From NCBI GenBank assembly GCA_017311185.1, contig JAESUZ010003107.1, forward strand, positions 186,001 through 250,000: DNA of 64,000 nt. Direction: 5' to 3'. This document shows positions 46,001-58,868 of the stretch, one piece after another. The notes beneath the pieces were generated by a model that was given only the letters and a program-made list of their open reading frames with translations, was not told the origin of the DNA and made no database searches. Source of the stretch: Proteles cristata cristata. Its lineage: Eukaryota; Chordata; Mammalia; Carnivora; Hyaenidae. The position numbers and the translations under genes were made by a program. The first letter of the stretch is position 1, and every line of letters begins with the position of its first letter.

Positions 46001-46469
46001 TATCATCATCATCATCACTAGTATGGAGCCTGAGAGGGTGCGGTTTTCTGCCTCCTACAGGAATACAACCATGACACAGATAGGTGGAGCTCAGCCTTCA
46101 TGAAGCTTCCAGTCAAAGAGATGTACAGTGTTACAAAGCACATTTGGGAGGCCAGCAAGGCTGTGCTCAGAAAATGCTATGGCCTCTGAAATATAGAGAC
46201 TGACTTACCCAAGTACAGGAAGTGGGGAGAAGCAGTAGCAAAAAGAATCACTCTGATGCGCATAATGAAGGAGATGCCTTCCCCCGTATCTTCTTACCCA
46301 ACTGCAGAACCCAACAAGTGTTCTGAACTACCCCTAAATGCTGTGATTCCCCAGACCCGATCTGCAGATCGTAGACCTTTGTTTTTCTCATATGACACAG
46401 TGTCCCTGGGGGACACCACTTTCGCCTGTGGCTCTTTTCCATGTCCTAGATCCCGCCTGTCCACTGGCT

Positions 46470-46870
46470 CCTGCACATCTCCGTTTTGGTGTCAAATCCA
46501 ACATGTCCTCAAATCCAGTATGTCCAAAATTATACTTATTTCCCTTCTCCCCCAGCCCCACCACTTCCTTCTGGGTCTGTATCTCAGTGAGGGGCAGACA
46601 GTGCCATCTACCAGGTGCCCACACCCAAAACTGGAATGTCCATGTAGACTACTGTCCTTCCCTCACACATCCTACTAGTCATCAGTCATGACCGATTTTA
46701 GCTACTTAACATTTCTTTTCATGCTCTCTCATGGTTCACGTCCCCCTATCCGTCTTAGCTACTGTCCTGGTATAAGCTGGTCCTTCCTCTCCTGCCTGTT
46801 TGGTTGCAGTTACCTTCCAACCGGTCCCCAAACTTTTGACTGCTATGGTACTTTGGGAATTACCATTTGT
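46470..46870 (+). mobile_element. L2-like fragment
   Basis: CAAATCCAACATGTCCTCAA, TCCAAAATTATACTTATTTC and TTCAT-type composition resemble decayed L2 internal sequence. Limits uncertain. Confidence 0.45.
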
Positions 46871-46914
46871 GATCAAGGGAGGTGCCTCCACCAGCCACCT
46901 ATCCCTGGATAGAG

Positions 46915-47060
46915 ATGAAGAATGTGGGCTTTGCAATCAAGCAGGTTGGGTTTAAGTCTTATCACTCATGAGCAGTGTGAACTTGAGCAATTTATATAAC
47001 CTTTATGAGTCTCAGTTCCTTACCTGGAAAACAGAGGTAATAACAGCACCTATGTAGTAC
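46915..47060 (+). mobile_element. MIR
   Basis: GTGGGCTTTGCAATCAAGCA, TGTGAACTTGAGCAATTTAT, TTCCTTACCTGGAAAACAGA. Confidence 0.75.
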
Positions 47061-48344
47061 CCGGCTGCTGTTTTTGTCTGCCCCCGATATACTCCCTCCT
47101 TCTCACACTTCCTTTGGGTGAGCACTCCTCCTCAACTCCACAGAGTGGAATCGCCAGTACACAACCTGATCACTGATCACAGGGGTGGGCATTGGCCCAA
47201 GTCAGGCCAGTCAAAGCCTTCTCTTGGGAACTGGGCTCTTGCGAGAAGTCATAGCTGGTACCTGGCCAGTAGAGCATTACCCTCTAGATAGGGTTCACAC
47301 AGCCATCACAGCCATGGCAAGCCCCAATCCCATCCCAGTACATCCCAAAGCCTGGCCTGGCTACTCATCTTTTTCTTCAATTCTGTGAACTATCCAGTGT
47401 CTTCCCAACATATTCTCTCTCTCTCTATCCTCTTTCTCTCCCTCTTCCCTCCCTCCCTTCTTACCTCCTCTCTTCCTCTCTCTTTTTCTGCTTAAGTTAG
47501 GACCTATTTCTGGCACTAAATCCTGAAATCTACACCATAGCTCTGTTGCCAGGATGAAATGGGCCATGCCCATCAAGCCCAGTTCCAAGAATGTTAGCTG
47601 CGAGTTGTCATGGAACCAAGGCCTGCTTGGAAGTGAGGCTCATTGGGGCCATTCAGGGGACTTTGGGCATTGAGTAGATGGTGAGCCATTTAAGAACAAA
47701 GATTGCCTGCCTCTGGCTGCTGACCCCTGAACCCCTGCCTACACAGTATCTGACATTTAGCAGTAGGTCTTCAGCAAACATCTGCTGACTGTAAATGATG
47801 TTCGGAGTCTACAGATATAGCCACCTGCCATTCTTGCAGAGGGGACAGTCCTTGTAAAACTTGGCTGGCCTGTGGTTATTAGAAGCACCAGAGTCATCCC
47901 TCCTACAAGAGCAGTCCTGGTCTCCAGCTCAGAGTTGGTCTTTTTAGGAATCGCTCAGGCTTCAGTGCCATGGCCCTGCATGGCTGTTATTTTTGTCTCT
48001 TCAAGATTAGCTCAATCCCCCCACTTTGGGGAACTGCTTCTCCCCCAGTCCAATGTTGAGATTCTAGTGAACCCTCTGGTCAGTGTACCCCATGCAGTGG
48101 TCCCAGGAGTGGTCAAGGGATCAGAGGAGACCATGGAGCTGCCTTCGTTTCCCAGGCAGCTGTTGTGAATTGGGGCTTGTTGGTTACATCCTCCCTAAAC
48201 ATGGAGACAGTCTGTGCACTAGAAAGTGAGACAGAAGAGAAGGACAGAAGAACAAAGACTTGCCAGTGTCATTGAGTTCCTCCTTCCAGTCTGCTTCTGG
48301 GACCAACCCCTTCCAGGTGAAGGATTGGCTCATTTCTTTTTTAT

Positions 48345-48581
48345 TTTCTTAATTTTTTTTAATTAAGAAGATTTTTAAAATTTAATTTATTTATTTTGAG
48401 AGAGAGAGCAAGCACAAATGAGGGAGGGACAGAGACAGAAGGAGAGAAAGAGAATCCCAACCAGGCTCTGCACTGTCAGCACAGAGCCCACCATGTGGGG
48501 CTTGAACTCACGACACGAGATCATGACCTGAGCTGAAATCAAGAGTCAGACACTTAACCATCTGAGTCACCCAGGTACCCC
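48345..48581 (-). mobile_element. SINEC-type SINE, variant subfamily
   Basis: Tail AATTTATTTATTTTGAGAGAG on the left, GCTGAAATCAAGAGTCAGAC and GAGTCACCCAGGTACCCC at the head. The 'AAATCAAGAGTCAGACACTTAACC' form matches the deleted copy at 10901 rather than the young copies. Confidence 0.88.
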
Positions 48582-50184
48582 TGATGTCTTCATTTAACAC
48601 ACTTTCACTGAGCTTCTAGTGCATGAAGTAAGAGAGTGTCACTGTCCTTGAGGGAATAATTGTATTACAAAAGGCATGTATGCGTGCATGTACACACCAG
48701 CACACACATGCGCACACACACGCACACTCACTGTGTATCATGGAGGAGGCACAAAAGCAAAAGGGGCAACATGGGGCAGGGGCAGCTCAACAAAGACTTC
48801 ATGGAGGTGGCGATTCCCAGAGGAGTCTTGAATGCCACCAGCAGGAGTAATCCTCAGTAGGTCTACTCTTTGAAGTAAGAGGCTAAGCTTCTGAGGCTGA
48901 TCAGTTGGAAATCCTGTGTGGCCTTCTTCCTAAGGAGAAGCCTTTGTCATATGAGCAAGCTGCTAATCTGCAGGCCTCCACCCTGGGGGCGGCACACTGC
49001 TGGAAGGGAACCACTGAAGGCTGATGCCCTTAGCTGATCCCACCACAGATCTCCCATTGTGTCCCGTCATTTCCTCTGGAAGTTTCAATGTTGGAAGGCA
49101 GCCCGACCTACCTCTTCAGGTTGATCAAATGGCCCAGTTATCTATCTAGCATCCCAGATTGTCTTGAACTGAATGGATGTGGGAGTAGGGAGGAGGGGGG
49201 AAGCTGTCTAGAAAAGAAAGTGCCAGCCAGAGGGAGTCTAGCCATCCACAAGCTGTTAGCTGGAGCCGGCTGCCCACAAAGGGTCTCTTTGTTATTCCTG
49301 GAGGTGTTGTCACAAGAGCTTGGCCACAACTCATGAAGCACATCCAGGAACTGTTTTCGTGAAAGGGCTGGCAGGGAGCACTGTCTGGTGACCCGACACG
49401 GATTCTGATCTTGAGGGGACTGGGAGGGGAACCCCCGCCAGGCTACCGGACACCACCTGTGGCTGGAGCTGGCTTCCTGCGGGCAGTGACCAACAAGCAT
49501 GGCCAGGACTCCACAGTGAAAGCACCAGAGCTTTTCAGGGAAGGGATTCTGGGCTGTGGTCAGCTCCCTCTGGAACTTTCCGAGGGCTCTGACTTCTATC
49601 TTAAACCTCATTACTGCAGCAACAATTGCAGTTTTTCCCCTGTGACTTGCAGTCTGCGGGCTTTCCAGCAGCCAGTCAAATCCACACTGACCTCAGCAGA
49701 GCACCAGAAATCTGAACAGTGTGGATAGGAAATTGATTTGAATTGCCACTCCTATAGCTAGGGTGCCTATATAACTTATCTTTCAAACCCGAACACTCCC
49801 AAGAGTCAAAAGAGGTGCTATTAGTGATTTTACTGGGACAACTGTCATGAACAGGCAAACCTAGCAGTCTGAGCTTCCTATTTATTCCCTCCAACAGAAG
49901 ACCAAGACAGAAGGAGAACGCCTTGAAGCATATCATTGGTGGAGATGGCCAGCGAGCCTGTCCAAATTCCTAGTGTGCTTTCCACCTCTTACCCCATGTT
50001 TTGTAGCAGGATGTTCTGAATTAATAAGGGCACAGATTGCCTTAGCAGCCTCCCTCCAGACTTTGTTGAGGACTTCATAGCCAAGAACGTAGTCTAGATG
50101 CATTCCTATGCAACTATTCTCTCATTGTTTTTAGCACAAGAGGCTATTAAGCACAGAAGAGAAGATAGGCTTGTACATGTGAAA

Positions 50185-50442
50185 TCTGGCAAGGTGAGGG
50201 CATAGAGCAATAGAAACTCTGTCACACCACTAGTGCATAAGCCGCACAATGAATTTGAAGAGCACAATGCCCTCAGCCCAGCTGGTCCACTCCTGGGTAT
50301 ATGCCCTTGTGACACTCTCCTGTGTGTGAAGGAAGCAAGCTGAGAAAAAATCTTTATAGCAGTATTGTTTATAATGGTAAAAAATATTGAGGGCAACCTA
50401 AAGATCCGTCAACTGAGTCATGGGTTTTAAGAAGGAATGATA
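50185..50442 (+). mobile_element. L1/HAL1-like fragment, old
   Basis: CCACTCCTGGGTATATGCCC, TTTATAGCAGTATTGTTTAT and CAACCTAAAGATCCGTCAAC match the widely repeated 3' part of L1 ORF2-type elements. Decayed; no open frame. Confidence 0.65.
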
Positions 50443-50686
50443 GGGGCTCCTGGGTGGCTCAGTTGGTTAAGCATCCAACTTCAGCTCAGGTCATGATCTC
50501 ACAGTTTGTGGGTTCGAGCCCCTCGTCGGGCTCTGTGCTGACAGCTTGGAGCTTGGAGCCTGCTTCGGATTCTGGGCCTCCCTTGCTCTCTGCTCCTCCC
50601 CCACTCACACTCTGTCTCTGTGTCTCTCAAAAATAAATAAACATTAAAACAATTTTTTAAAAAATTTAAGAAATTAAAAAATAAAA
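50443..50686 (+). mobile_element. SINEC_Fc-type SINE
   Basis: Head GGGGCTCCTGGGTGGCTCAG, A-rich tail with AAAAATAAATAAACATTAAA. Duplication AAGGAATGATA at 50432-50442 and 50687-50697. Inserted at the edge of an L1-like fragment. Confidence 0.92.
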
Positions 50687-50697
50687 AGGAATGATAA

Positions 50698-51715
50698 AAA
50701 CAAACAGTCCAATTTCAAAATGGGCAGAAGATCTGAATAGACATTTTTCCAAAGAAGACATATAGATGACCAACAGGTACATGAAAAAGTGCAAAAAAAA
50801 AAATTCACTAGTGATCAGGAAAATGCAAATCAAAACCATGATGAGGTATCACCTTGGACCCATTAGAATGGCTATTATCAAAAGTGTAAGAGATAACAAG
50901 TATCGCTAAGAATGTAGAGAAAAGAGAATCATTGTGCATTTTTTGGTAGGAATGTAAACTGGTGCAGCCACTATGGAAAACAGTACAGAGATTCTTCAAA
51001 AACACTGAAAATGGAATTATGATGTCATCCAGCAAGTTATATCATTCCAGATAATTCCAAAGGAAATGAAACCATGATCTCAAAAAGATATATCTGCACC
51101 CTCATGTTCATAGCATCATTATTTATAATAGCCAAGACAGGGAAACAGTCCAAGTATCCACTGACAAATAAAAGGATAAAGAAAATGTGGTAACATATAC
51201 AATGGACTATTATTCAGCCACAAAAAGAAAGAAATTCTGCCATTTGCAACAAAACATTATGCTAAGTGAGATAAGTCAGACTGGGAAAGACAAATACTGC
51301 ATGATCTCATTTATATGTGGAACCTAAAAAACAGAAAACACAAAGAAAACAAACTAAGATTCAGAGAACAGATTGGTTATTGTCAGAGGCCAAGGGTGGG
51401 GAAATGGGGGAAATGGCTTTAGGTGGTCAAAAGGTACAAACTTCCAGTTATAAGATAAATAAGTCCTAAGGATGTCATGTACACCATGGTGGCCATTGGT
51501 AATAATACTGTTTTGTATATTTGAAAGTGGCTAAAAGAGTAGATCTTAAAAGTTCTCATCACAAGAAAAAAATGGTAACTATGTGTGGTGATGGACATTA
51601 ATTAGACTTCTTGTAGTGATTTCTCAGTATATACAAATATCAAATCATACTGAAACTAAGCACCTGAAACTCATACAAAGATAAGTGCCAATTGTAGCTT
51701 AGTTTTTAAAAATAA
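50698..51715 (+). mobile_element. L1 fragment: end of ORF2 and 3'UTR, broken
   Basis: Starts in the ORF2 C-terminal region (AATTTCAAAATGGGCAGAAG, then AATGCAAATCAAAACCATGA) and continues to a 3'UTR like that of L1MA/L1MB elements (GATGTCATGTACACCATGGT). Multiple stops and frameshifts; not active. About 1 kb of a roughly 6-kb element. Confidence 0.85.
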
Positions 51716-51722
51716 ATTTTAA

Positions 51723-51952
51723 GAGGCACCTGGGTGGCTTAGTCGGTTAAGCATTTGACTCTTGATTGTGGTTCAGGTCATGATCTCATGGTTACTGGGT
51801 TCGAGCCCCGCATTGAGGCTCTGTATCGATAGTGCAGAACCTGTTTGGGATTCTCACTCTCTCCTCTCTCTCTCTGCTTCTTCCCGACTTGTGTCTTCTC
51901 TTTCTCTCTCAAAATAAATAAACTTTAAAAAAATTAAAAATAAAAAACAGAT
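51723..51952 (+). mobile_element. SINEC-type SINE
   Basis: Head AGGCACCTGGGTGGCTTAG, tail CAAAATAAATAAACTTTAAA. Contains CTTGATTGTGGTTCAGGTCA, a variant of the usual head. Inserted at or near the A-rich end of an L1 fragment. Confidence 0.9.
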
Positions 51953-53745
51953 TTTAAAAAGTGATGATAATACATAGGTTAGAGATCTATGCACCAATGT
52001 GGATAAATGTCAAAAATAATATTAATAAAAAAAGTGCAAGTTGCAGGAGGATTTCTTTCTTGTGGAACTGTCTATAACAGGTCTAAACATGCAGTAGGGG
52101 ACTGTGTACTGTTTATGAATTCTTGTATAGACGGTAAGCAAGTATAAAGTTGCATGAAAACAATAAACACCAATTCCGGGAGGGCAGCTGGAGGGGAGAG
52201 GAGAGGGAATCAGTAGGGGAATAGAGGCTGCCTCTGTGTAACATGTTTTAGCTGAATGTTGAACAAGACTCATCCTTGGGCTTTTTTGAGACAGGTCTGC
52301 ATACCCAACTTCAGGTGCCTCTGACACACTACTTACTTAACCTCTCAGTGTACCTGTTTCTTTCTCTGTAAGGGGGTACCCCTTATAACCACCTTATGGG
52401 GTGGCTGTGAAAATCCTTCCATAACCTTTTGCAAGGATTTACTCTGTTCCCTACACAAAAGCACCATCTCGGCTCCTTTGGCAATAACCCTGGAGGAAGG
52501 TGCTCGAGAAATGGAGCCGAGACTGAGTGGCTGCTCACGACCATATCCATGGCATGGGGTGCAGCGGAGCCTGTGTGATGTGATCATTTGCAAAAGACCC
52601 TGCCTCCACCCTAGTGTCCTCTGGCTGGGTACACTGCTCAAGAAATCTCTCCTTATTTCCCTTTCTCTGCCTCCTTTCTTCTGGTTCCTCCTCCTGCTCA
52701 TTCACGGGACAAGAGAGGTGGATGCCACAGTCACACAACTGTGAAGCGGCAAAGCTAGGATGCTGATCCAGGTGTCTCAAAGACGAAGCTCTTCCCAGCT
52801 AAGTTGGGGGGCCACAATCTTACTTACCTTAGAACGACCTGGGATTTTTAAAAACCACCAGATTCCTGGACCCACCCCTGGAATCTCTGGAAACCATGAC
52901 CACGGCTCCCCAGGTGATGCTGATTCCCAGCCAGGGTTTCGGCTCACACACTCCAGTCCCTGTGTGCTCCGCCCTTCCCACGGGCCCCACCAATCCCCGC
53001 GCGCCTGTGCTATAACTGCTAGCCAGCCCAGAGACCCCAAATCCATGAACTTCTGCACAGCATAGTGTGCACTTTTCATCCTTCTGTCCCCAACACAACA
53101 ATGGTCTCTGGCACATTTTCGGAAGAGTGCCCAGAACTCTACAAGATGAGAGAGCTGAGAGCAATAGGAAGGTTTCAGGGAGGCAGATCCGCTTGGTTTG
53201 CCCAGCATCTGGTGACAACCAACAGAAAGAGCTGCACCAGTACTGAGCGCCTCCCTGGACGAAGTGTTCCTGAGGAAGCAGAGGCTGACGCTTCCTAAAG
53301 AGCTACTTCTTATGTCCAGATTCTGCTTATCTCCCCACCACCAATAAAGTGGGAATTTCCTCTTCACATTTCTTATTCCTAGAGATCTAGAATTCCCGCG
53401 CAGAAAGATAACAGGGGATCATCTACTCCAGCCTCCAGCCAACCTATATGTACAGAAATGTTCTCAGCAGAAGCTCTGTACTTTCCATGATGGGATCTTA
53501 CCCTTCATTGTGTAGGCAGCCTGCCCAACTTTGATTCTTGAAAATTCATTCCTTCCTTAGGTCAAAGTTCATGCTCTGCAACTTCCATCAACTGGTCCTG
53601 TTCTGTCTTCTGGAGTGACTTCAATCTTGTGTTCCACACATAGGGCCTTGTAGGCCACAGGAAGGAGTTAGGATTTTATTTCAAGTAAAATGGGGAAGAA
53701 ATAAAGTATTATTAAAGTGGCTACATTATCTGACTTACAGTTTAA

Positions 53746-53945
53746 TTTTTTTTAATGTTTATTTATTTTTGAGAGAGAGAGAAAGAACAGGGAAGGGGCA
53801 GAGAGAAAGACACAGAATCTAAAGCAGACTCCAGGCTCCCAGCTATCAGCACAGAGCCTGATGCAGGGCTTGAACTCACCAACAGCGAGATCATGACCTG
53901 AGCCTGAAGCCGGACGCTTAACTGGACTGAGCCAACCAAGAGCCC
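53746..53945 (-). mobile_element. SINEC-type SINE
   Basis: Reverse copy between CTGACTTACAGTTTAA (53730) and CTGACTTATGGTTTTAA (53946), an imperfect target duplication. Head degenerate (GAGCCAACCAAGAGCCCC). Confidence 0.9.
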
Positions 53946-55189
53946 CTGACTTATGGTTTTAAAAGAACATTCTGGTACTATATGGAGTCTAGAGTGTACA
54001 GGAATAAGAGTAGAACCCACAGAGTGCATTAATTGTGATCATTCAGACCAGAGATAATGTGGCTTGGGCAATGACCTGCCAGTGAGGATGGATTTGGGAT
54101 TGTGTTTCAGATCCAGAACCAACAAGATTTGCTGATGTCTTAGATGTGAATATGCAAGTATGAACTTGATATAAGAGAATTGTGACCTTTATGTGTTATC
54201 TTGTTTTAGGTACCCTTTTTAAAAATTAACAAAACTAGGGCTACTCTTGAGTCATTTCTGCCTGAGAACAAAAGAAGAGAAGCTTGGGAACAAAGGGACA
54301 GGTTGGCTTCCCCTATTTACCCTGCTTTCCTGTAGATGCCTATCTGGTCTGTCGACATCAGCCCTTCTCCCCGGCCACCCCAGCCTCACCCAGCTCTCAT
54401 ACACAGCCTCTGCAAGGCAGAGGGAGCAACAGCATTGGAGGCCAAGCCTGGATGGATTCCCAAGACAGACCTGAGCTTTACTGTTCTTGGACTAGCACCG
54501 CCTCAAACTTTAAAAAGTTCAGCAAAAGTCCACTAGAGGGCACTGCAGGGCTGCCCAGAAAAAGAATCCCAGGACTGAGTTTTTACTTTCAAATAGCAAA
54601 GAAGTACTTACTCTGTATTGAGCAGATGTTTAGCAAAGCCCTGGGTTAGACACTGAAGTACGAAGATTAGGGCACAGGTGCTGTCCACAGTCGAGTTGGG
54701 GAAGCAGGGAAGAGCTCAGAGACCATGGAGGTCAGTGAGGTGGTGGTACCCAGGCAGGGGCAGTCTGTGTCTTTTTCCTGCTTCTGTGGACTTAACTATA
54801 AGACATACACTTACATACAGCACATTAACAACACATGAACAACACACATACACATACACATGCAGTCCCCTGAGGGCTCCAGAGGAGGTAGGCTAGAACT
54901 CTGAGAATAATGGGGAGCAGAGGAATGGTGAGTTTACAACTCGAGAACACAGCCCCACAGCCCCCAAACAATCCACACATCATTAGCGTCACTGTAAAAA
55001 AAGCCTATTAAAATATACACATGCTAACCACATGTGACCCAAGGTTATACGGACTCATCGACACCCACTAACACATTAGCACAGATTTACTGAGCGCTGT
55101 GAATGGGGTGGGGTAATCTTCTGTCAGAGGGTCGCAGGGGAGGAGAATGAGGGCCAGCCTTTCAGGAGTGCTGACTACATGCAGACACC

Positions 55190-55350
55190 ATGCCAGGGGC
55201 TCGTGTGCTTTCTTTTCTTAATGCCCCCAGCCCCACAGCGCTATGGGCACTGACATATCCCCAGTTTACAGAGGGGGACACCAAGGCTCGAGAAGTGAGA
55301 TGACTCCCCAGGATCACACAGCTAGCGTAGGCAGAGGAGCGGTGATTAAA
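55190..55350 (-). mobile_element. MIR, antisense
   Basis: CATGCCAGGGGCTCGTGTGC, CCCCAGTTTACAGAGGGGGA, CAGGATCACACAGCTAGCG. Confidence 0.7.
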
Positions 55351-56685
55351 TGCTGCCCCAAAGGAACTCACAGTTATCTGGGAGATACGTCACATAAAAA
55401 GATCACTAGACGGGCCAGCAAAGAGCTACGTCATTTTCTCTTTCTGTGTGCTTCTCTTTCTAAGAACCTAACATGTTTAACTGGCAGAGCTGCTTCTGGG
55501 ATGGAAGGGGAAGCCCTCATCCAGGCTGTCCCACTCCCTGGTCTGCAGGTGACTCTGCGTTATCTGAGATGCCAGCAGCTCTGTCACCTGAACCATATGA
55601 CTGGCCAACGTTATGGTGCTGAAGGCTTCAGCGGTGGGGAAAGATGCCCTGTTGGGTTGGTGGCAAGCTCCCATGGGACACTCACAATGAGACCCTTTAG
55701 TTCTCCAGCAAGGTCATGCCCTCTGCAGCAGAGAACTATTCATCAACCAGCAAAGCAAAACAAACTTCCACGGGACAGCAAGTGGCCATGCAGCCAGAAC
55801 TTCCCAGCGTGAGCTGGGTCTGGTCAGACCCTGCGCATTGTAAGGCCCAGCGAGCCCAGCCTCAGCCTCTGGTACATGGAGATGCTACCACAGCACTGAG
55901 CGTGGGAAGAACAGAAGACCCAGGAAAGCTGCAGGGCCCTCATCGCTGTTTTCCCAATACTCACACCCAAGGCTATAGGGATTCTGGTCCAACCAGCTGA
56001 AGGAGGATGAAAAGGCCAGAGCTGGGGTTACAGGTGAGCCAGCTTCCTAGGTATGTGCCAACTAAAATGATGGTAAGTGCACTACACTACACTCTTAGGA
56101 GTGACCTTGAAAGAAAAAACCAGGGTGAAAACCCTTCAGTACATCGACACAGTTATGGATGGTACCTCTCATCATTTCCTTTGTGTGGACAGAGAAGTGT
56201 CCTGAAGTGAATGTATGTACAATGCGTAGGTGGTGGCTAATGGTTTGGCTGGTCAGGGACCTGGAAGGAAAAAAGATTGGAAGCTGAGGATGGGGAGGAC
56301 TGGGGTTGAGGGTGTGGGTAGACATACGGGAATAGGCCAAAATATAAAGGTCTTGTGTTACATGCGAACACCCACCAGAGACCATCTACTATAGAAGAGG
56401 CATGGAACAACCTAGTAGATGAAATGACCCAACTCACAATCAGTCAGCCTCTGTCATTAGATACCCCACCCAGTGCCAGCACAACGGTCATGGTGGCCAT
56501 AGTGCAAAGATGCAGGTCACACGAGGACCCAACAGCCTGATTCTCCTTACCTAAGCCCATACAGGTACTTTTAGGTACCCCATCTAGGTACTTCCTCCCC
56601 TGAACACCAACCTTCCAGGTCAGAGAAATTAGAGAGGCTCATAAGAGTCACCACCAGAGGGCACTGGTGGAACAGCTACATCCTT

Positions 56686-56691
56686 TTCTTT

Positions 56692-56722
<31 letters not shown>

Positions 56723-56904
56723 TTATTTCTGAGAGAGAGAGGCAGCAGGAGCAGGGGAAGGTCAGAGAGAGAGGGAGACACAGAATCCAGGCTCTGAGCT
56801 AGCTGTCAGCACAGAGACCGACGCGGGGCTCGAACCCACAAACTGTGAGATCATGACCTGAGCTGAAGTCAGATGCTTAACCGACTGAGCCATCCAGGCA
56901 CCCC
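56686..56904 (-). mobile_element. SINEC_Fc-type SINE with a TTTA-expanded tail
   Basis: Duplication GAACAGCTACATCCTT / GAACAGTTACATCCTT. The tail has become a TTTA tetranucleotide run of about eight units (56691-56723). A short internal deletion removed part of the 'AACAGGCTCC' segment. Confidence 0.92.
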
Positions 56905-57164
56905 GAACAGTTACATCCTTGAGCAGGATGAAATGACCCATCAAAAGTGAAGAAACTCCAATGTGGGGGAGGACTGGGTGTTTCTCTTTTCATAGTGACA
57001 GACAGTGGAGCCATGGAAATCCAGGAATTGGGGAGATAGGGAGAGAGAATCAGCCTCTACCCAGGATGGGCCAAGTGCAGAAGGCTCCTGAAATATCCAA
57101 GAGGAATTTAAGGAGCTTGACTAGTGTTGAATCTGGGTAAAGGGAGAGGTGTTTCCTTTCCCTC

Positions 57165-57251
57165 CACCTTCCTTCCTTCCTTCCTCCCTCCTTTCTTTCC
57201 TTTCTTCCTTCCTTCCTTTCTCCCTCCCTCCCTTTCTTCCTTCCCTCTTTT
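57165..57251. repeat. CTTC/CCTT polypyrimidine microsatellite
   Basis: Interrupted CCTT and CCCT tetramers followed by a T run. Similar polypyrimidine tracts lie at 5560-5610, 47403-47485 and 62229-62285. Confidence 0.85.
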
Positions 57252-57339
57252 TTGTGGTTTAAGGATACATCATATTATACTAGGATTTTAAGGTGTTCAA
57301 AGTACCCCCAGGTAGATTCTTTCAGTTAAGCCTAGCCTC

Positions 57340-57455
57340 AAAACAATCTTGAGAAGTAGGTATTGCCACTCTCATCTCACTGAGAGACAGGCTCAGAGAC
57401 CTTATTTGACTTGTTTAAGGTGACACAGCCGGCCAGAGGCTGGACTTGAACCCAC
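57340..57455 (-). mobile_element. MIR, antisense
   Basis: TTTAAGGTGACACAGCCGGC, AGAGGCTGGACTTGAACCCA. Confidence 0.7.
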
Positions 57456-57680
57456 AACCTTTCTTACTTGAATGACTTGAATTCGGACTCATGTGACCAC
57501 AGTTGGATTTGTGTTCCTAAACGAGAGCCTCAGACTCTCTCCATGATTGGTTTCCACCTACGGGAGGAAGAATGAGGTAAGCTTAGTCACCACTCTTCAA
57601 GCTTTCATTGGGTACCTACCCCAGTACAGCCAGTGGTGTGCTGGAACCAGAGGCCACTAGGCTCCCTCGCCCCAGATCCC

Positions 57681-57920
57681 ATATTTTGGTTTTTTTTTTT
57701 AAGTTTTTTTTAATGTTTTTTATTTATTTCTAGGAGAGAGAGAGAGACAGGATGAGCAGGGGAGGGTCAGAGAGAGAGGGAGACACAGACTCCGAAATTG
57801 GCTCCAGGCTCTGAGCTGGCAGTCAGCACAGAGCTGGACGCAGGGCTCGAACCCAGGAACCGTGAGATCATGACCCAAGCGAAAGTCGGACGCTTAACCG
57901 ACTTAGCCACCCAGGCGCCC
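57681..57920 (-). mobile_element. SINEC_Fc-type SINE, young
   Basis: Reverse copy with a 13-bp perfect duplication CGCCCCAGATCCC at 57668-57680 and 57921-57933. Shares TTATTTCTAGGAGAGAG and AGCGAAAGTCGGACGCTTAA with the copies at 15223 and 16458. Confidence 0.93.
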
Positions 57921-58419
57921 CGCCCCAGATCCCCTTGTTAACGTTCACAGCACACCACTGCGTGTGGGCAGAGGTGGAGGCTTGGCCTTTAGCCAAGGTG
58001 GGCCTCAGCACTGCCCAGCAGCCCGACTATAATCCTCCAAACCCAGTGACCTTCAACTCTGGCTGCTCAACAGCATCTCCCAGGGAGCTTCTAACTGATG
58101 CCAGTCCCAGCCCACCTAGGCTGAGCGTGGGGCCCTCGGGAGCACAGCAGCTCAAAGACGCCATCCTCCCGTAACTGAGGGGCAGAGTTGAGGACCTGTT
58201 CTCTTCTGGGTATTCCCTTGCCAGCACAGAGGAGGGGCTTGCATGGCTGATGCAATTTTATCCCATGTCTTTCTTCATGAAGCTCCAGGGCAGTTGACAC
58301 ACAGAGAAACTGAGACACAGAGAACCCCACCCTCACCCCCAGGACTGACAGAGGGTCCCATCAAGCCATGGAAGTAAATCAAAGTCTAGGCCCTTAATCG
58401 CCAATACTAGAAGCCATTT

Positions 58420-58605
58420 GGCTTCAAGGGCCCTGGGCTCAGGGCCAGACTCTGCCTCTTTATCTAGGGGATCTTACATCAGTTAACTTCTCTGATTCTC
58501 TACTTCTTCATCTAGAAAATGAAGATAATACCCACTTATCAAGATTGTTTTGAAGGTTCAGTTAAAACCATCTATATACAGATGCTTTGATAACTTTGAA
58601 CCACT
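58420..58605 (+). mobile_element. MIR remnant
   Basis: TTCTTCATCTAGAAAATGAA, ATAATACCCACTTATCAAGA, TTTGAAGGTTCAGTTAAAAC. Confidence 0.65.
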
Positions 58606-58644
58606 AATACAAAATAGTATGTCCTTTTTAAAAACTTTAAATTG

Positions 58645-58868
58645 GGGCACCTGGGTGTCTTAGTCAGTTAAGTCATGACCTGACTTCATCTCAGGTCATG
58701 ATCTCACAGTTCATGGGTTTGAGCCCTGTGTCAGGCTCTGGGCTGACAGCTCAGAGCCTGGAGCCTGCTTCGGATTCTGTGTCTCCTTCTCTCTCTCTCT
58801 GCCCCTCCTGCCCCTGTTCATGCTCTGTCTCTCAATAACAAATAAATGTTAAAAAAAAAAAAAAACCC
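58645..58868 (+). mobile_element. SINEC_Fc-type SINE
   Basis: Perfect duplication AAAACTTTAAATTG at 58631-58644 and 58869-58882. The head carries a small internal duplication of the GTCATGA segment. Confidence 0.93.

Noticed and set aside
50454..50636. Short protein starting MAQLVKHPTSAQVMISQFVG, with a similar one near 63089-63322
   Set aside because: The same peptide arises wherever a SINEC copy is translated. It is a repeat artefact, not a gene family.
50698..51715. Possible active L1 reverse transcriptase
   Set aside because: Only the ORF2 end and 3'UTR are present, with many stops; it is a 5'-truncated fossil.
52777..53367. 196-codon open frame on the minus strand
   Set aside because: No recognised domain, no conserved neighbours and composition like surrounding non-coding DNA.
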